Shown: positions 17,253 to 26,619 of the stretch, piece by piece
Layout of the letters: each line of letters opens with the position of its first letter
Numbering within the stretch: position 1 is the first letter of the stretch
Source of the DNA: Burkholderiales bacterium
Lineage (GTDB): Bacteria > Pseudomonadota > Gammaproteobacteria > Burkholderiales > SG8-41
Reading direction: 5' to 3'
Assembly: GCA_019635015.1 (NCBI GenBank)
Contig: JAHCAG010000001.1
Span: forward strand, 1-64,000
Length of the DNA: 64,000 nucleotides
The notes under the pieces: generated by a model
Databases searched by the model: none
The model's input: the letters and a program-made list of their open reading frames with translations, nothing else
What the model was told of the DNA's origin: nothing
Program-made: the position numbers and the translations under genes

Positions 17253-17656
17253 CAGGCTTTGTGGGCTGGGCGCTCGGGTTTCTTGTAGCGGCCGACGGGC
17301 ACCAGTTCGGCGACGGTGCCGCCGGGGGCGCGAAACTTGACCGGGATTACGCCGGGATCGCTGATGATCTGGCAGCCGTAGCTTTTGATTTTGTCCGTTG
17401 CCGCCGCCATGTCTTCCACCTCGATTGCAAAATGGTGGATGCAGGGGCCTTCGCCGGCGGCCTTGGATTCAGCCGACTGCGTACCTTCGTCGTACTTGAT
17501 CAGCGTGAAATCGATTTCACCGTCGGTCAGGTGGCGCGACAGGTGGTCGCGGGTCTTGCGGGTTTCGGCTTCCCAGAAGCCGAAGACCTCTTCGTAGAAT
17601 TTGGTGGTCTTGTCGAGGTCCTCGACCTTCAGGGCGAGATGGACGATGCGGTTCAT
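17252..17656 (-). CDS. VOC (glyoxalase/bleomycin-resistance/dioxygenase) superfamily protein
   Basis: A 134-residue single-chain protein of paired beta-alpha-beta-beta-beta modules. The first begins VHLALKVEDLDKTTKFYEEVFGF and the second IHHFAIEVEDMAAATDKIK. Potential metal ligands are the His in each module start (H6, H74-75) and the Glu in TVAELVPVGRY. Such proteins act as glyoxalases, epimerases or extradiol-type enzymes; the length fits lactoylglutathione-lyase-like members. It is translationally coupled to the methyltransferase gene downstream. Confidence 0.85.
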   Translation of the reverse strand: MNRIVHLALKVEDLDKTTKFYEEVFGFWEAETRKTRDHLSRHLTDGEIDFTLIKYDEGTQSAESKAAGEGPCIHHFAIEVEDMAAATDKIKSYGCQIISDPGVIPVKFRAPGGTVAELVPVGRYKKPERPAHKA

Positions 17657-17840
17657 GGCGTTTTCCTTTTTGGGACTCCGCAGGGCTTGCGGTCTGAAGG
17701 CGTTTTACGCCGCCGGCGGACGCTTCCGCAAGCGGGATGGTATACTGCGGGCGTCATATTATGTGACCCCCTCCCGCAGTCCACGCAATCCACACAGTTT
17801 CCTCTTTCCGCCCTCCCGCTTGACCCGGCAGCCGTGCCGT

Positions 17841-18575
17841 TCAGGCCAGCGCGGAGATGGTCAGTCCAACCACCTTGTTGTCGGCGATGGCCTTGGCGAC
17901 CAGACCGGTGGCCTTCGCATCCTCGATGAATTCGGCCAGGTATTTCGCGGCATTGGGCCGGCCCTTGGGCACGCCCGCTGCCTGCAGTACGGCGGTGAAG
18001 TTGCCTTCGACGATGGTCGAGCCCGGGAGTTTGGCCTGGTCGGAGATCAGCCGTGGCTTGAGGCCCGCCAGCGCGTCGAATTTTTCTTCGACAAAACGCT
18101 TGAAACAGAGGTCGCCGCCCTTGTCACGGATGAGTTCTGCATTCTTGATGGTGCGCGTGAGGTAGAGCTCGTACGCCGCTTTCTCCGGGACAATGATGCG
18201 CACGCCCTTGCGGTCCACATCATTGGCGTGTTTCAGCGCTGAGCCCTGCGGCACCAGATAGGTGGATTCGATCTCGACGTAAGCTGCAGTGAAATCGATC
18301 TCGTTGGCGCGTTGCGGCTCGGCGCCGAGGAAACCGACGTCCCAGACATTGCTGCCGGCGGCACCGGCCAGCGCGCCCGGATTCGGGTGCGGCACGAATT
18401 CGACCGGCAGGCCCAGGCGGCGCGCCAGTTCTTGGCCGAGGTCGTGGGCGACACCCAGCGGCTTGCCGCTGGCGGCATCGGTGCGGGTGAGCAGGAAATT
18501 GCTCATGTTGAGACCCACGCGCAGCGTGCCGGTGGGCGCAAATTCGGAGCGGAGGGCGGGAGTGACTTCGGTCAT
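17841..18575 (-). CDS. Amino-acid-type ABC substrate-binding protein without a signal peptide
   Basis: A 244-residue SBP_bac_3-fold protein: GTLRVGLNMSNFLLTR, PLGVAHDLGQELARRLGLPVEFVPHPNPG and WDVGFLGAEPQRANEIDFTAAYVEIESTYLVP match the ligand-binding lobes of polar amino-acid receptors. Unusually, the N-terminus MTEVTPALRSEFAPTG has no hydrophobic signal sequence, and there are no ABC permease or ATPase genes nearby. It may be cytoplasmic, or an enzyme using this fold such as a cyclohexadienyl-dehydratase-like protein. It is divergent from dinB. Confidence 0.75.
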   Translation of the reverse strand: MTEVTPALRSEFAPTGTLRVGLNMSNFLLTRTDAASGKPLGVAHDLGQELARRLGLPVEFVPHPNPGALAGAAGSNVWDVGFLGAEPQRANEIDFTAAYVEIESTYLVPQGSALKHANDVDRKGVRIIVPEKAAYELYLTRTIKNAELIRDKGGDLCFKRFVEEKFDALAGLKPRLISDQAKLPGSTIVEGNFTAVLQAAGVPKGRPNAAKYLAEFIEDAKATGLVAKAIADNKVVGLTISALA

Positions 18576-18670
18576 CGGGTATTCCTGTCGCGTTACGGGT
18601 TGCGGAACGCTGGATTAAACACTGAACCGCGGCGGCTTGTCATCCGCGATTAGAATGGCAGCGCTGCAAT

Positions 18671-19858
18671 ATGGAATCCGCAAATCCGGCGCGCCCGGCG
18701 CGCTACATCGCCCATCTCGACATGGACGCGTTCTACGCGTCGGTGGAACTGCTGCGTTATCCGCAGCTGCGCGGCAGACCGGTGGTGGTTGGCGGCCGCC
18801 GTCGTTCCGCGCAGGAGCAGGCGGATGACGGAATTTTCGCAACGCTGCGCGGCTATACCGGACGTGGCGTGGTGACCACATCGACCTATGAGGCCCGCGC
18901 GCTGGGTGTGTTTTCGGCAATGGGGCTGATGAAGGCGGCGAAACTGGCGCCCGATGCTGTCCTGCTGCCGGCGGATTTCGACGCTTACCGGAAATATTCC
19001 CGGATGTTCAAGGAGGCGGTGCGCGCGATTGCGCCGCAGGTCGAGGACCGCGGCATCGACGAAATCTACATCGATTTGAGCGAGGGGGTGGCCGCCAGCG
19101 CCGCGGAAGGCGCACCGGACCCCTGGGCGCGCGCCCGTGCGCTGGCGCTCGACATCCAGCGCGCGGTGCGCGAAGCCACCGGATTGTCGTGCTCCATCGG
19201 CATCACGCCCAACAAGCTGCTGTCGAAAATCGCCTCCGAACTCAACAAGCCGGGCGGCATCAGTGTGATCCGCCCCGACGACGTTCGCGGCGTGGTCTGG
19301 CCGCTGGCGGCGCGCAAGATCAACGGCATTGGCCCCAAGGCCAACGCAAAACTGGAACGGCTGGGTGTGACCACCATCGGCGAGCTGGCACGCAAGGACG
19401 AGGCCTGGCTGGTGGAGCAGTTCGGCCGCAGCCATGGCGCATGGATGCACCGCGCCGCCCGTGGCGAGGATGACCGGCCGGTGGTGACCTGGAGCGAGCC
19501 CAAGTCGATCAGCCGCGAAACCACTTTCGAGGACGACCTGCATCCCGTGCGCGACAGGGCACGGCTGACAACGATTTTCACCGAGCTTTGCCGGCGCGTC
19601 GCGGACGACCTGCAGCGCAAGGGGTATGCCGGAAAAACCATCGGCCTGAAAATCCGCTATGAAAACTTCCAGACGGTCACCCGCGACCTGACGATCGACA
19701 GTCCGACCCAGGATGCGACGGCGATCCGCCGCGCCGCCGGCGAATGCCTGAAACGCGTGCCGCTGGACCGGCGCATCCGGCTGCTGGGGGTGCGGGTGGG
19801 TGCGCTGTCGCCGCCGGGCGCGGTGACCGAAGTCCATGCCGTGCCGTTGTTTGACTGA
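18671..19858 (+). CDS. dinB: DNA polymerase IV (Y-family translesion polymerase)
   Basis: A 395-residue Y-family polymerase for error-prone lesion bypass. The palm starts IAHLDMDAFYASVELL with the catalytic Asp. The second acidic site is RGIDEIYIDLSE, where most homologues read SIDEAYLD. Thumb helix-hairpin-helix segments are INGIGPKANAKL and TTIGELAR, and the little-finger domain covers about residues 255-375. The extreme C-terminus AVPLFD resembles a weak beta-clamp-binding motif. No LexA box is obvious in the 95-base divergent spacer. Confidence 0.93.
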   Translation: MESANPARPARYIAHLDMDAFYASVELLRYPQLRGRPVVVGGRRRSAQEQADDGIFATLRGYTGRGVVTTSTYEARALGVFSAMGLMKAAKLAPDAVLLPADFDAYRKYSRMFKEAVRAIAPQVEDRGIDEIYIDLSEGVAASAAEGAPDPWARARALALDIQRAVREATGLSCSIGITPNKLLSKIASELNKPGGISVIRPDDVRGVVWPLAARKINGIGPKANAKLERLGVTTIGELARKDEAWLVEQFGRSHGAWMHRAARGEDDRPVVTWSEPKSISRETTFEDDLHPVRDRARLTTIFTELCRRVADDLQRKGYAGKTIGLKIRYENFQTVTRDLTIDSPTQDATAIRRAAGECLKRVPLDRRIRLLGVRVGALSPPGAVTEVHAVPLFD

Positions 19859-19912
19859 GGTGCGGACTGTCCGGCCATAATCCAGGACCTGACTTTGCCG
19901 GATTGAGTAGCC

Positions 19913-21256
19913 ATGAGCCTGACTGCAGAACTTGCCGCCATCATCCGTGGCACCACCTTCGATTCACTGTCGACCGCCGACGTCCAGACCGCAAAGCGGC
20001 TGATCGCTGACGGCATTGCCGTCGCCGTGGCCGGCAGTGGCGAGGAAGCGCCGCGCCTGTTCGCCGGACATGTGCGCGAGCTGGGCGGACGCGAGCAGTG
20101 TCCGGTATGGGGTTTTGGTTTCCGCAGCTCGCCGGTGGCGGCGGCGTATGCCAATGCGGTGTCCATGCACGTGCTTGATTTCGAGCCGATGTCCAGCCCT
20201 TCGACGCATGCCGTGTCGCCGACAGTGCCGGTCGCGTTCGCGCTGGCGGTCCGCGATGGCCTCGACGGGCGTGCGCTGCTGACGGCCTGCGCCAAGGGTT
20301 TTGAGGTCCAGGGACGGTTGCTGGCCTCGGTGGACCATCGCCGGGAAAGTTCCAAATTCCACGCCCCCGGCGTTGTCGGGCCTTTCGGGTCCGCGGTGGT
20401 GGCGGGACATTTGCTGGACCTCGACGCATCAAGGCTCAATCATGCGCTGGCAATCGCGGCTTCGCGCAGCGGCGCCCTGCGCGCGAACATCGGACATGGC
20501 GTGAAATGCACCCACTGCGGTAACGCTGCCGCCGCGGGTTTGGAGGCGGCGCTGCTTGCCGCGCGCGGACTGACCGCGAACGAGGACATCCTTGGCCATG
20601 GTGAGGGATTCGTTGCCGCTTTTTTCCCGAAAGGCATTGATCGCGACATGCTGCTTGGTTATGGCAGGCCCTTCCGTTTCAGCGATCCGGGCATGGCGAT
20701 CAAATACTATCCGTCAAAATATCCGACCCATTTCGCGATCAGTGCCGCGCTGGAAACCCGCCGCGCGATTGCCGATCCGCGGGACATCGCCACGGTGAAC
20801 CTGGTCACACCGACGATGCCGGATGTTGAGCGGCCGCAACCGGTATCCGGGCTGGAGGGCAAGTTCAGTTTCCAGTACGCCGCAGCCTGTGCCCTGCTCG
20901 ATGGCAGGGTCGGCATCGGATCGTTCCATGACAGCCGTCGTTTCAGCGACGACATTGTCGAGCTGTTGCCGAGGATCAGGGTCAGTCCCGATGCGTCGCT
21001 GCCGACGGCTTTCAACCGCATGCAGGTCTCGGTGGAGGTGACGATGCGCGACGGCAGGGTGCATCGCGCCACCTGCACGCGTCCGCCGGGTTTCTGGGGA
21101 GCGCCGCTCGACCTGGAGCAGCATCGCGCAAAAGTCGCCGATTGTCTGGCGACGCGCCTGGATGCGGCCCGCGCGGCGCGGGTCACGCAGTTGCTGGAGT
21201 CGCTGGAGGAGCTGTCCGCCGGAGGAGTTCGCGAACTGAGCCTGTTGCTGGAATAA
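19913..21256 (+). CDS. MmgE/PrpD family protein
   Basis: A 447-residue protein of the MmgE/PrpD family, which includes 2-methylcitrate dehydratase and cis-aconitate decarboxylase. It shows an all-helical first domain with the conserved NAVSMHVLDFEP segment (normally N-x-x-x-H-x-x-D), GHGVKCTHCGNAAAAGLEAALLAARG and KYYPSKYPTHFAISA. The substrate in this branch is unknown. It stands alone between dinB and a convergent hypothetical gene. Confidence 0.88.
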   Translation: MSLTAELAAIIRGTTFDSLSTADVQTAKRLIADGIAVAVAGSGEEAPRLFAGHVRELGGREQCPVWGFGFRSSPVAAAYANAVSMHVLDFEPMSSPSTHAVSPTVPVAFALAVRDGLDGRALLTACAKGFEVQGRLLASVDHRRESSKFHAPGVVGPFGSAVVAGHLLDLDASRLNHALAIAASRSGALRANIGHGVKCTHCGNAAAAGLEAALLAARGLTANEDILGHGEGFVAAFFPKGIDRDMLLGYGRPFRFSDPGMAIKYYPSKYPTHFAISAALETRRAIADPRDIATVNLVTPTMPDVERPQPVSGLEGKFSFQYAAACALLDGRVGIGSFHDSRRFSDDIVELLPRIRVSPDASLPTAFNRMQVSVEVTMRDGRVHRATCTRPPGFWGAPLDLEQHRAKVADCLATRLDAARAARVTQLLESLEELSAGGVRELSLLLE

Positions 21257-21262
21257 CGCGGT

Positions 21263-22081
21263 CTAGAGTCTCTCGCGCCGCATTCCCGGGCGGTTTCCGG
21301 TGGCGACCGCCGGTTTTGATTCGCCGGTGCCTATGGTGTGGATCAGCGCCTCCAGATCGTTGCGCAGATCGGCCGGCAGTGCCAGCCGGGAGAGGCGCTG
21401 CAGGCGCGTGTTGCGGTCCGGCAGATCGAGCATCCCCGTCAGGTAGAGCAGCAGATCGTTGGGGGTGTAGCGGTTTCCGGAGCTGGTGCGCCAGAAATCG
21501 CGCGGCATGTCCGGGTAACCGCGGCTGCCGGGGAACAGCGCGCGCAGGACCAGGCCGATGCAGCTCATGCATTTGCCCTGCGGGCTGTCGTCAAGGCAAT
21601 AGGGAATGCCCGCCTTGACCCATGAATTGACCCTTGCCGGCAGAGTCTTGCGCAGCCGCGCCATCGCGGCGTTGTCCGGGAAGGGGCGCAGGCCGTAGAG
21701 ATGCCAGACGTCGTAGCTGTTGTTGCCGACCTCGAGGGTTTCGCCGCTGATGAAGGGCGAGATGACGACACCCAGTTCCGGGAAGGACCAGGCGATGCGC
21801 TGGTCTTCGAGTTCGATGCCGACCTGGATTTCCACGCTGTCATCCGGCATGCGCAGCAGAAAATAGTGAACGTAGCCCACCTGCCCCGGCGCAACGCCGA
21901 CGACGCTGTGCAGCGGCGCCGTACCGCGGCTTGCCGGCACGGTCTTGCTGACAGGAACCGCCGATCTCAACAGTGTCTCGGCGGATGGCGGAATCCGGGC
22001 GGCCGCTTGGCCGCAAAGCATCAGCCCGATGGCAGCGCCCAATATGCGGAAGATGAGTGGCCTGTGCATGATGATGGGCAT
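21263..22081 (-). CDS. Exported hypothetical protein
   Basis: A 272-residue protein with an N-terminal signal sequence (FRILGAAIGLMLCGQAAA) and therefore probably periplasmic. I do not recognise the family. The mid-part carries a cysteine cluster, YCLDDSPQGKCMSCIGLVLRALF, followed by GYPDMPRDFWRTSSGNRYTPNDLLLYL, which could form a papain-like or NlpC-like fold, but no catalytic triad can be assigned with confidence. The start at 22081 is favoured by GGGAAT upstream; ATG 22069 is the alternative. It is divergent from the second selenoprotein gene. Confidence 0.65.
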   Translation of the reverse strand: MPIIMHRPLIFRILGAAIGLMLCGQAAARIPPSAETLLRSAVPVSKTVPASRGTAPLHSVVGVAPGQVGYVHYFLLRMPDDSVEIQVGIELEDQRIAWSFPELGVVISPFISGETLEVGNNSYDVWHLYGLRPFPDNAAMARLRKTLPARVNSWVKAGIPYCLDDSPQGKCMSCIGLVLRALFPGSRGYPDMPRDFWRTSSGNRYTPNDLLLYLTGMLDLPDRNTRLQRLSRLALPADLRNDLEALIHTIGTGESKPAVATGNRPGMRRERL

Positions 22082-22186
22082 TATTCCCGGGTTCAGCCGC
22101 CTGTTGCGGATGTCAATTAAATGGACGGCCCCCATGCCTGCCGGTGACCTGTCCTTTAGAATGGCTGCACCAAGGAGGGTTCCATA

Positions 22187-23914
22187 ATGGCCAAAATCGA
22201 ATTCCACGATCCGTCGGGGGCGCTGGAGGTGACGCAGCCGTTTGCGTCGCGTATCGACACCCTGGCGGGCAAACGCATCGGCTTTGTCAGCAACGAGCAG
22301 TGGCAGGCCTTCCGCATGCTGCCGCTGCTGCGTGACCTGCTGAAGGCGGATTTTCCGACGGCGGAGCTGCTGCCGATCGATGCATATCCACAGGGCAATG
22401 TGCTGATTCCGACCGAAGAGACCGCGGCGCTGGTGAAAAAAAGCGGCGTCGATGCGGTCATTGTCGGCAACGCGGCCTGAGGCTCCTGCGCCACCGCTTG
22501 CGGCCGTGCTGTCGCGAGGATCGAAACACTGGGCATTCCCACCGTCACGCTGACGCGGACGGATTTTGTCGGCGTCATGAAAAACGCCGTCTCCGGGCTG
22601 GGCCTCGCGCCCGACGCGGCGATGGTGACTTTTCCGATCGACATGTTCCTGCCGGGCAGCGACCTGTCCGCGATCACGGCCCGCAAGAAGGAGTTCTACA
22701 ACGGACTGACGAAATGGCAGTCCGGTTTCGAGCAGGCTGCGGGCGGCTCGAAGATGCTTTCCGTCGAAGGCGCGAGCTACGAGGATGCGCTGCAGAAAGC
22801 CAACAACCTGCTGCTGACCAACCTCTGGGGCGATGGCCTGCCGGTGTGGCCGGCGACGCGGGAGCGCGTCGACTGGATGCTGCGCGGCTCGGCGCTGCCG
22901 CGTGATCAGGTGCTGGGCAAGTTTCCGCCGCGCGGCGGTGTGACCACGGTCGAGACCTGCGCCATCGCACTGGCGATGGCCGGCGGCCGGCCGGAGTACC
23001 TGCCGGTGCTGATTGCCGCGGTTGAAGCCTGTCTCGCGCCGGAGTTCTTGTTCGACCAGCTGCAGGCGACTTCGGGCGGGCCCTTCCCGGTGGTCATCGT
23101 CAACGGCCCGATCGCGAAGGACATCCGCCTCAACTCGGGTTTTGGCTGCCTCGGTCCCGATCCGCAGCGCCCCGCCGGCGCCAGTATCGGCCGTGCGCTG
23201 CGGCTCATGCAGCAGAACGTCGGCGGCGCGCTGCCCGGCATCGGCACGATGGCGATCTACGGTGCGATGCGTTACACCAACGCGGTGTTCGCCGAGGACG
23301 AGGCGAGCCTGCCCGAGGGCTGGCAGCCGCATGGCACAAGGCGCCACGGCTACGCCCCGGGCACCAACTCGGTGTCGGTGTTTTTCGCCAGCGGCGTTAC
23401 CAACATCCGCCGCCGCGGCGCGAAAAAGGAAACCCCGGAGCAAGACATCACCCAGGGGCTCTATCGCATGGCTGATTTCATGCGCACGCCGAATTTCGCC
23501 GCGCTGGCCGGCTGGGAGAAAGGCACGCCGGGTGCGATGCTGATCTCGCCGGTGGTCGCCGGCATGATGGCGAAACTCGGCTGGACGCCGGCGAAGCTGC
23601 AGGACTTCCTGTGGGAACACTCGAAGATCCCGATGGAGATGATCAAACGCGCCGGTGGCCGCGCCTGGATCGAGATCGATGCGAATCCGAAGGCGCGCGC
23701 CAGCCTCGAACTTGACCCCTGGCCGATCGCGATGAAGCCGGAAAACCTGGTCTTCCTCGTTGCCGGCGGCGACCATCCGACGCACAGCCAGTGGCTGCAG
23801 GGGCATTCGCCGGCGGTGATCGGCAAGCTGGTGCGCACGCCGGAGTCCTTCGACCGGTTGCTCGCCGAGTCGGACCGCGACCTCGGTTGCGGGTCCGAGG
23901 AGTGCCGCATCTGA
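22187..23914 (+). CDS. UGSC-family selenoprotein, second paralogue (Sec encoded by TGA at 22478-22480)
   Basis: Read with one selenocysteine this is a 575-residue protein. From ATG 22187 (GGAGG upstream) the frame reaches TGA at 22478-22480 and continues in the same frame to the stop at 23912-23914. The context is VGNAA-U-GSCATACG, so Sec is residue 98 in the UGSC motif and further Cys follow. The N-terminal ~190 residues correspond to the redox domain. The rest matches the second domain of the 1460-3193 protein, including WGDGLPVWPATRERV and GGRPEYLPVL. A SECIS-type hairpin follows. Function is unknown. A multi-rhodanese gene starts 35 bases downstream on the same strand. Confidence 0.88.
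22478..22518 (+). promoter_or_regulatory. Sec codon and bSECIS-like hairpin of UGSC gene 2
   Basis: The TGA is at 22478-22480. CUUGCGGC (22497-22504) pairs with GUCGCGAG (22511-22518) in an 8-bp stem with two G-U pairs, closing the apical loop CGUGCU (22505-22510), 24 bases after the TGA. The loop differs by one base from the CGUGUU loop of UGSC gene 1, although the surrounding coding sequences differ. This supports a shared SelB recognition element. Confidence 0.75.
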
Positions 23915-23949
23915 CAACCAGGCAGGACAAGCAGACAGGGAACCGATTG

Positions 23950-25548
23950 ATGATTCAGAAAATCACACCGCAGCAGCTGCGGCAGTTCTATGACGATGGC
24001 AGGGAACTCGCAGCGCTCGACGTGCGCGAGGAGGGCGTTTATTCGCGCGACGGACATTTGCTGCGGGTCTCGAATGTGCCGCTGAGCGTGCTCGAACTGC
24101 GTGTGCCGGCGCTACTGCCACGCAAGACCGTGCGCATCGTTGTCTGCGATGGCGGTGAAGGGCTTGCCGCGCAGGCCGCGGAGAAACTGCAGGCGGGCGG
24201 TTATGCCGATGTCAGTGTGCTCGACGGCGGCACTCCCGCGTGGAAGGCTGCGGGCGGGCGGCTCTACACCGGCGTTTACGTGCCGAGCAAGGCCTTCGGC
24301 GAATACATCCAGCACGAGGATGCGCCGCCGGAAGTCACGGCCACCGAGCTCGATGCCTGGATGAAATCGGGCAAGGACATGGTCGTGGTCGACAGCCGGC
24401 CGCTGGCGGAATTCAAACGCAACAGCATTCCCGGGGCGTACGACTGTCCCAGCGCCGAACTGCCTTACCGGATGCCGGCCTTCGTCAAGTCGCCGGATAC
24501 CACGGTGGTGGTGAACTGCGGCGGGCGCACACGCAGCATCATCGGCGCGCAGGTATTGATCAATGCCGGTTTTCCCAACAAGGTTTATGCGCTGCGTGAC
24601 GGCACCCAGGGCTGGAAACTCGCCGGGCTGCAATTGAACCACGGCCGCACGGAAGCCGTGCCGCCGCCCGCCGACGGCGGCAAGGGCTGGCCGCAGCAGG
24701 CGGCGGAGCGGGTGGCGCGGCGTTTCGGCGTGCGCCGCATCGACCTCAAGCGGCTGCGCGAGTTGCAGGCCGACAAGTCGCGCACGACCTATCTGTTCGA
24801 CGTGCGCAATCCCGAGGAATACGAGGCCGGCCACCTGCCGGGAGCCATCCATGCCCCGGGCGGGCAGATGGTGCAGGCCACCGACACCTTCATCGCGGTG
24901 CGGCCGTCGGTGGTGCTGCTCGCCGACAGCGACGGCGTGCGCGCGACGATGACCGCGGCCTGGCTGGTGCAGATGGGGCATCAGGAGGTGTATGTGGTTG
25001 CCGCGGGTGCGGCGGATTGCAGCGGGCGCGGCACGCCGGCGCCCGCGATGCTTGATGGCGCCGAATTGCATGAAGCATCGATCAGCGCGGCGGAACTGAA
25101 GCGGGCGCTGGACGCCGGGCAGGCGCAGGTCGCCAATCTCGACTCCAGCCTGCAGCACCGCGAAGGCCACATTCCCGGTGCCTGGCATGTGGTGCGTTCG
25201 CGCCTGCAGGATCAACTGCCGAAGATTCCGGCGACACCGCTGCTGGTGTTCAGTGCCGCCGAAGAACCGCTGGCGCGACTGGCGGCGGCGGATGCTTCGC
25301 GGCTGACGACAATACCGGTGCAGGTTCTGGCCGGGGGTGCCGCGGGCTGGAGCGCTGCGGGGTTCCCGCTGGAGACAGGAGACACGCGCATGACGGGCGC
25401 TGCCGACGACCTCAATTATCGTGCGCTGGACCGCAAGGACAAGGTCGAGGAGGCGATGCGCGAGTACCTGAAATGGGAGGTGGAGCTGCTCGATGCGGTG
25501 GCCAGCGATCCCGATTTCGGTTTTCGGCGATTTCCCCGGGAATCATAA
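23950..25548 (+). CDS. Four-domain rhodanese-like sulfurtransferase
   Basis: A 532-residue cytoplasmic protein made of four rhodanese repeats. Domains 1 and 2 have active-site cysteines C66 (IVVCDGGEG) and C190 (VVVNCGGRTRS). Domains 3 and 4 carry A315 (VVLLADSDGV) and S425 (LLVFSAAEEP) at the same position and are probably non-catalytic. Domain-entry motifs such as LALDVREE, VVDSRPLAEF, LFDVRNPEEYEAGHLPGA and HREGHIPGAW mark the repeats. Such enzymes carry persulfide sulfur, and some bind selenium. It lies 35 bases after the second UGSC selenoprotein gene, suggesting a functional link. AT-rich element copy 3 begins three bases after its stop. Confidence 0.88.
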   Translation: MIQKITPQQLRQFYDDGRELAALDVREEGVYSRDGHLLRVSNVPLSVLELRVPALLPRKTVRIVVCDGGEGLAAQAAEKLQAGGYADVSVLDGGTPAWKAAGGRLYTGVYVPSKAFGEYIQHEDAPPEVTATELDAWMKSGKDMVVVDSRPLAEFKRNSIPGAYDCPSAELPYRMPAFVKSPDTTVVVNCGGRTRSIIGAQVLINAGFPNKVYALRDGTQGWKLAGLQLNHGRTEAVPPPADGGKGWPQQAAERVARRFGVRRIDLKRLRELQADKSRTTYLFDVRNPEEYEAGHLPGAIHAPGGQMVQATDTFIAVRPSVVLLADSDGVRATMTAAWLVQMGHQEVYVVAAGAADCSGRGTPAPAMLDGAELHEASISAAELKRALDAGQAQVANLDSSLQHREGHIPGAWHVVRSRLQDQLPKIPATPLLVFSAAEEPLARLAAADASRLTTIPVQVLAGGAAGWSAAGFPLETGDTRMTGAADDLNYRALDRKDKVEEAMREYLKWEVELLDAVASDPDFGFRRFPRES

Positions 25549-25551
25549 ATA

Positions 25552-25574
25552 TATTAATAAAAACAAATAGTTAT
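25552..25574 (-). repeat. AT-rich intergenic element, copy 3
   Basis: This copy is in reverse orientation and reads ATAACTATTTGTTTTTATTA on the minus strand, two differences from the consensus. It starts three bases after the rhodanese gene stop. Confidence 0.65.
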
Positions 25575-25668
25575 ATTATTCCGCGGGAGCTGTAGGCCTG
25601 CTCATTCGCAGCCCGGCGACGGCCGTGTCAGTATCGGCACTGCTTCCGCCATCACCCTGAACATCACC

Positions 25669-26610
25669 ATGAACGACGATATCGACATCCTGATCAGCGA
25701 AGTGGGGCCGCGCGATGGCCTGCAGAACACCAAGGCTTTCATGCCGACCGAATACAAGAAGCGCTGGATCAGCGCTGCAGCTGCGGCCGGCATCCGCGAA
25801 ATCGAGGTCTGCTCCTTCGTGCCGCCGAAACTGATTCCGCAGATGGTCGACGCGGCCGAGGTGGTCGCGCACAGCCTGACCATTCCCGGGCTGCATGTCG
25901 CGGCGCTGGCGCCGAACTTCAAGGGCGCGCAGCGCGCGATGGAGGCCGGCGTGCACAAGCTGACGCTGACGATATCGGTGTCGCGCGAACACAGCCTCGC
26001 CAATGTGCGGATGACGCCGGATGAAGCCATTGCCAGCGCGAAAAAAATCTGCGAATTCCGCGACAGTCTGCCGAAAGACAAGCGCCCGGTGATCGAGTCC
26101 GGGCTGTCGACGGTGTTCGGCTGCACGCTGGAAGGTGCGGTGAGCGAGGATGAGGTTGTGCGCATGGCCGTGGCTTCGGTGGAAGCGGGCTGCGATGAGG
26201 TCGGACTCGCCGACACCACGGGCTACGCCAATCCGGAGCAGATCCGCCGCGTGTTCAAAAAGGTGCGCGCCGCGATCGGCGACAAACTCTCGGGCGCGCA
26301 CCTGCACAACACCCGCGGCCTCGGGCTTGCCAATGTGGTCGCGGCGCTGGAAGTCGGCGTCACCACATTCGACAGCTCCCTCGGCGGCCTCGGCGGTTGC
26401 CCCTTCGCCCCCGGCGCCTCCGGCAACATCGTCACCGAGGATCTGGTGTTCATGCTGGAAGCTATGGGCCTGCGTACCGGGATCGACATGGACAAACTGC
26501 TGGCGATCCGCGACATCCTCAAGCAAGGCATGCCGGAAGAGCCGCTCTATGGTTATGTGCCGCTGGCGGGCGTCACCAAGGGTTTTGTGCCCGCCACGCA
26601 ACCTCGCTAA
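25669..26610 (+). CDS. Hydroxymethylglutaryl-CoA lyase family protein
   Basis: A 313-residue HMGL-like TIM-barrel enzyme cleaving 3-hydroxy-3-methylglutaryl-CoA or a similar hydroxyacyl-CoA into acetyl-CoA and an oxo-acid. Signatures are ISEVGPRDGLQNTK near the start with catalytic R and D, metal His residues in GAHLHNTRGLGLAN, and the C-terminal loop GGLGGCPFAPGASGN with the reactive Cys. It is followed nine bases later by a CoA-transferase gene, which could activate the acid that this enzyme cleaves. Confidence 0.92.
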   Translation: MNDDIDILISEVGPRDGLQNTKAFMPTEYKKRWISAAAAAGIREIEVCSFVPPKLIPQMVDAAEVVAHSLTIPGLHVAALAPNFKGAQRAMEAGVHKLTLTISVSREHSLANVRMTPDEAIASAKKICEFRDSLPKDKRPVIESGLSTVFGCTLEGAVSEDEVVRMAVASVEAGCDEVGLADTTGYANPEQIRRVFKKVRAAIGDKLSGAHLHNTRGLGLANVVAALEVGVTTFDSSLGGLGGCPFAPGASGNIVTEDLVFMLEAMGLRTGIDMDKLLAIRDILKQGMPEEPLYGYVPLAGVTKGFVPATQPR

Positions 26611-26619
26611 GGAATGACC

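Noticed and set aside
21263..23917. Very long minus-strand open frame (884 codons) across the second selenoprotein gene
   Set aside because: Only its last ~270 codons make a sensible exported protein. The rest is antisense to a well-supported gene and has low-complexity His/Arg-rich composition typical of GC-rich shadow frames.
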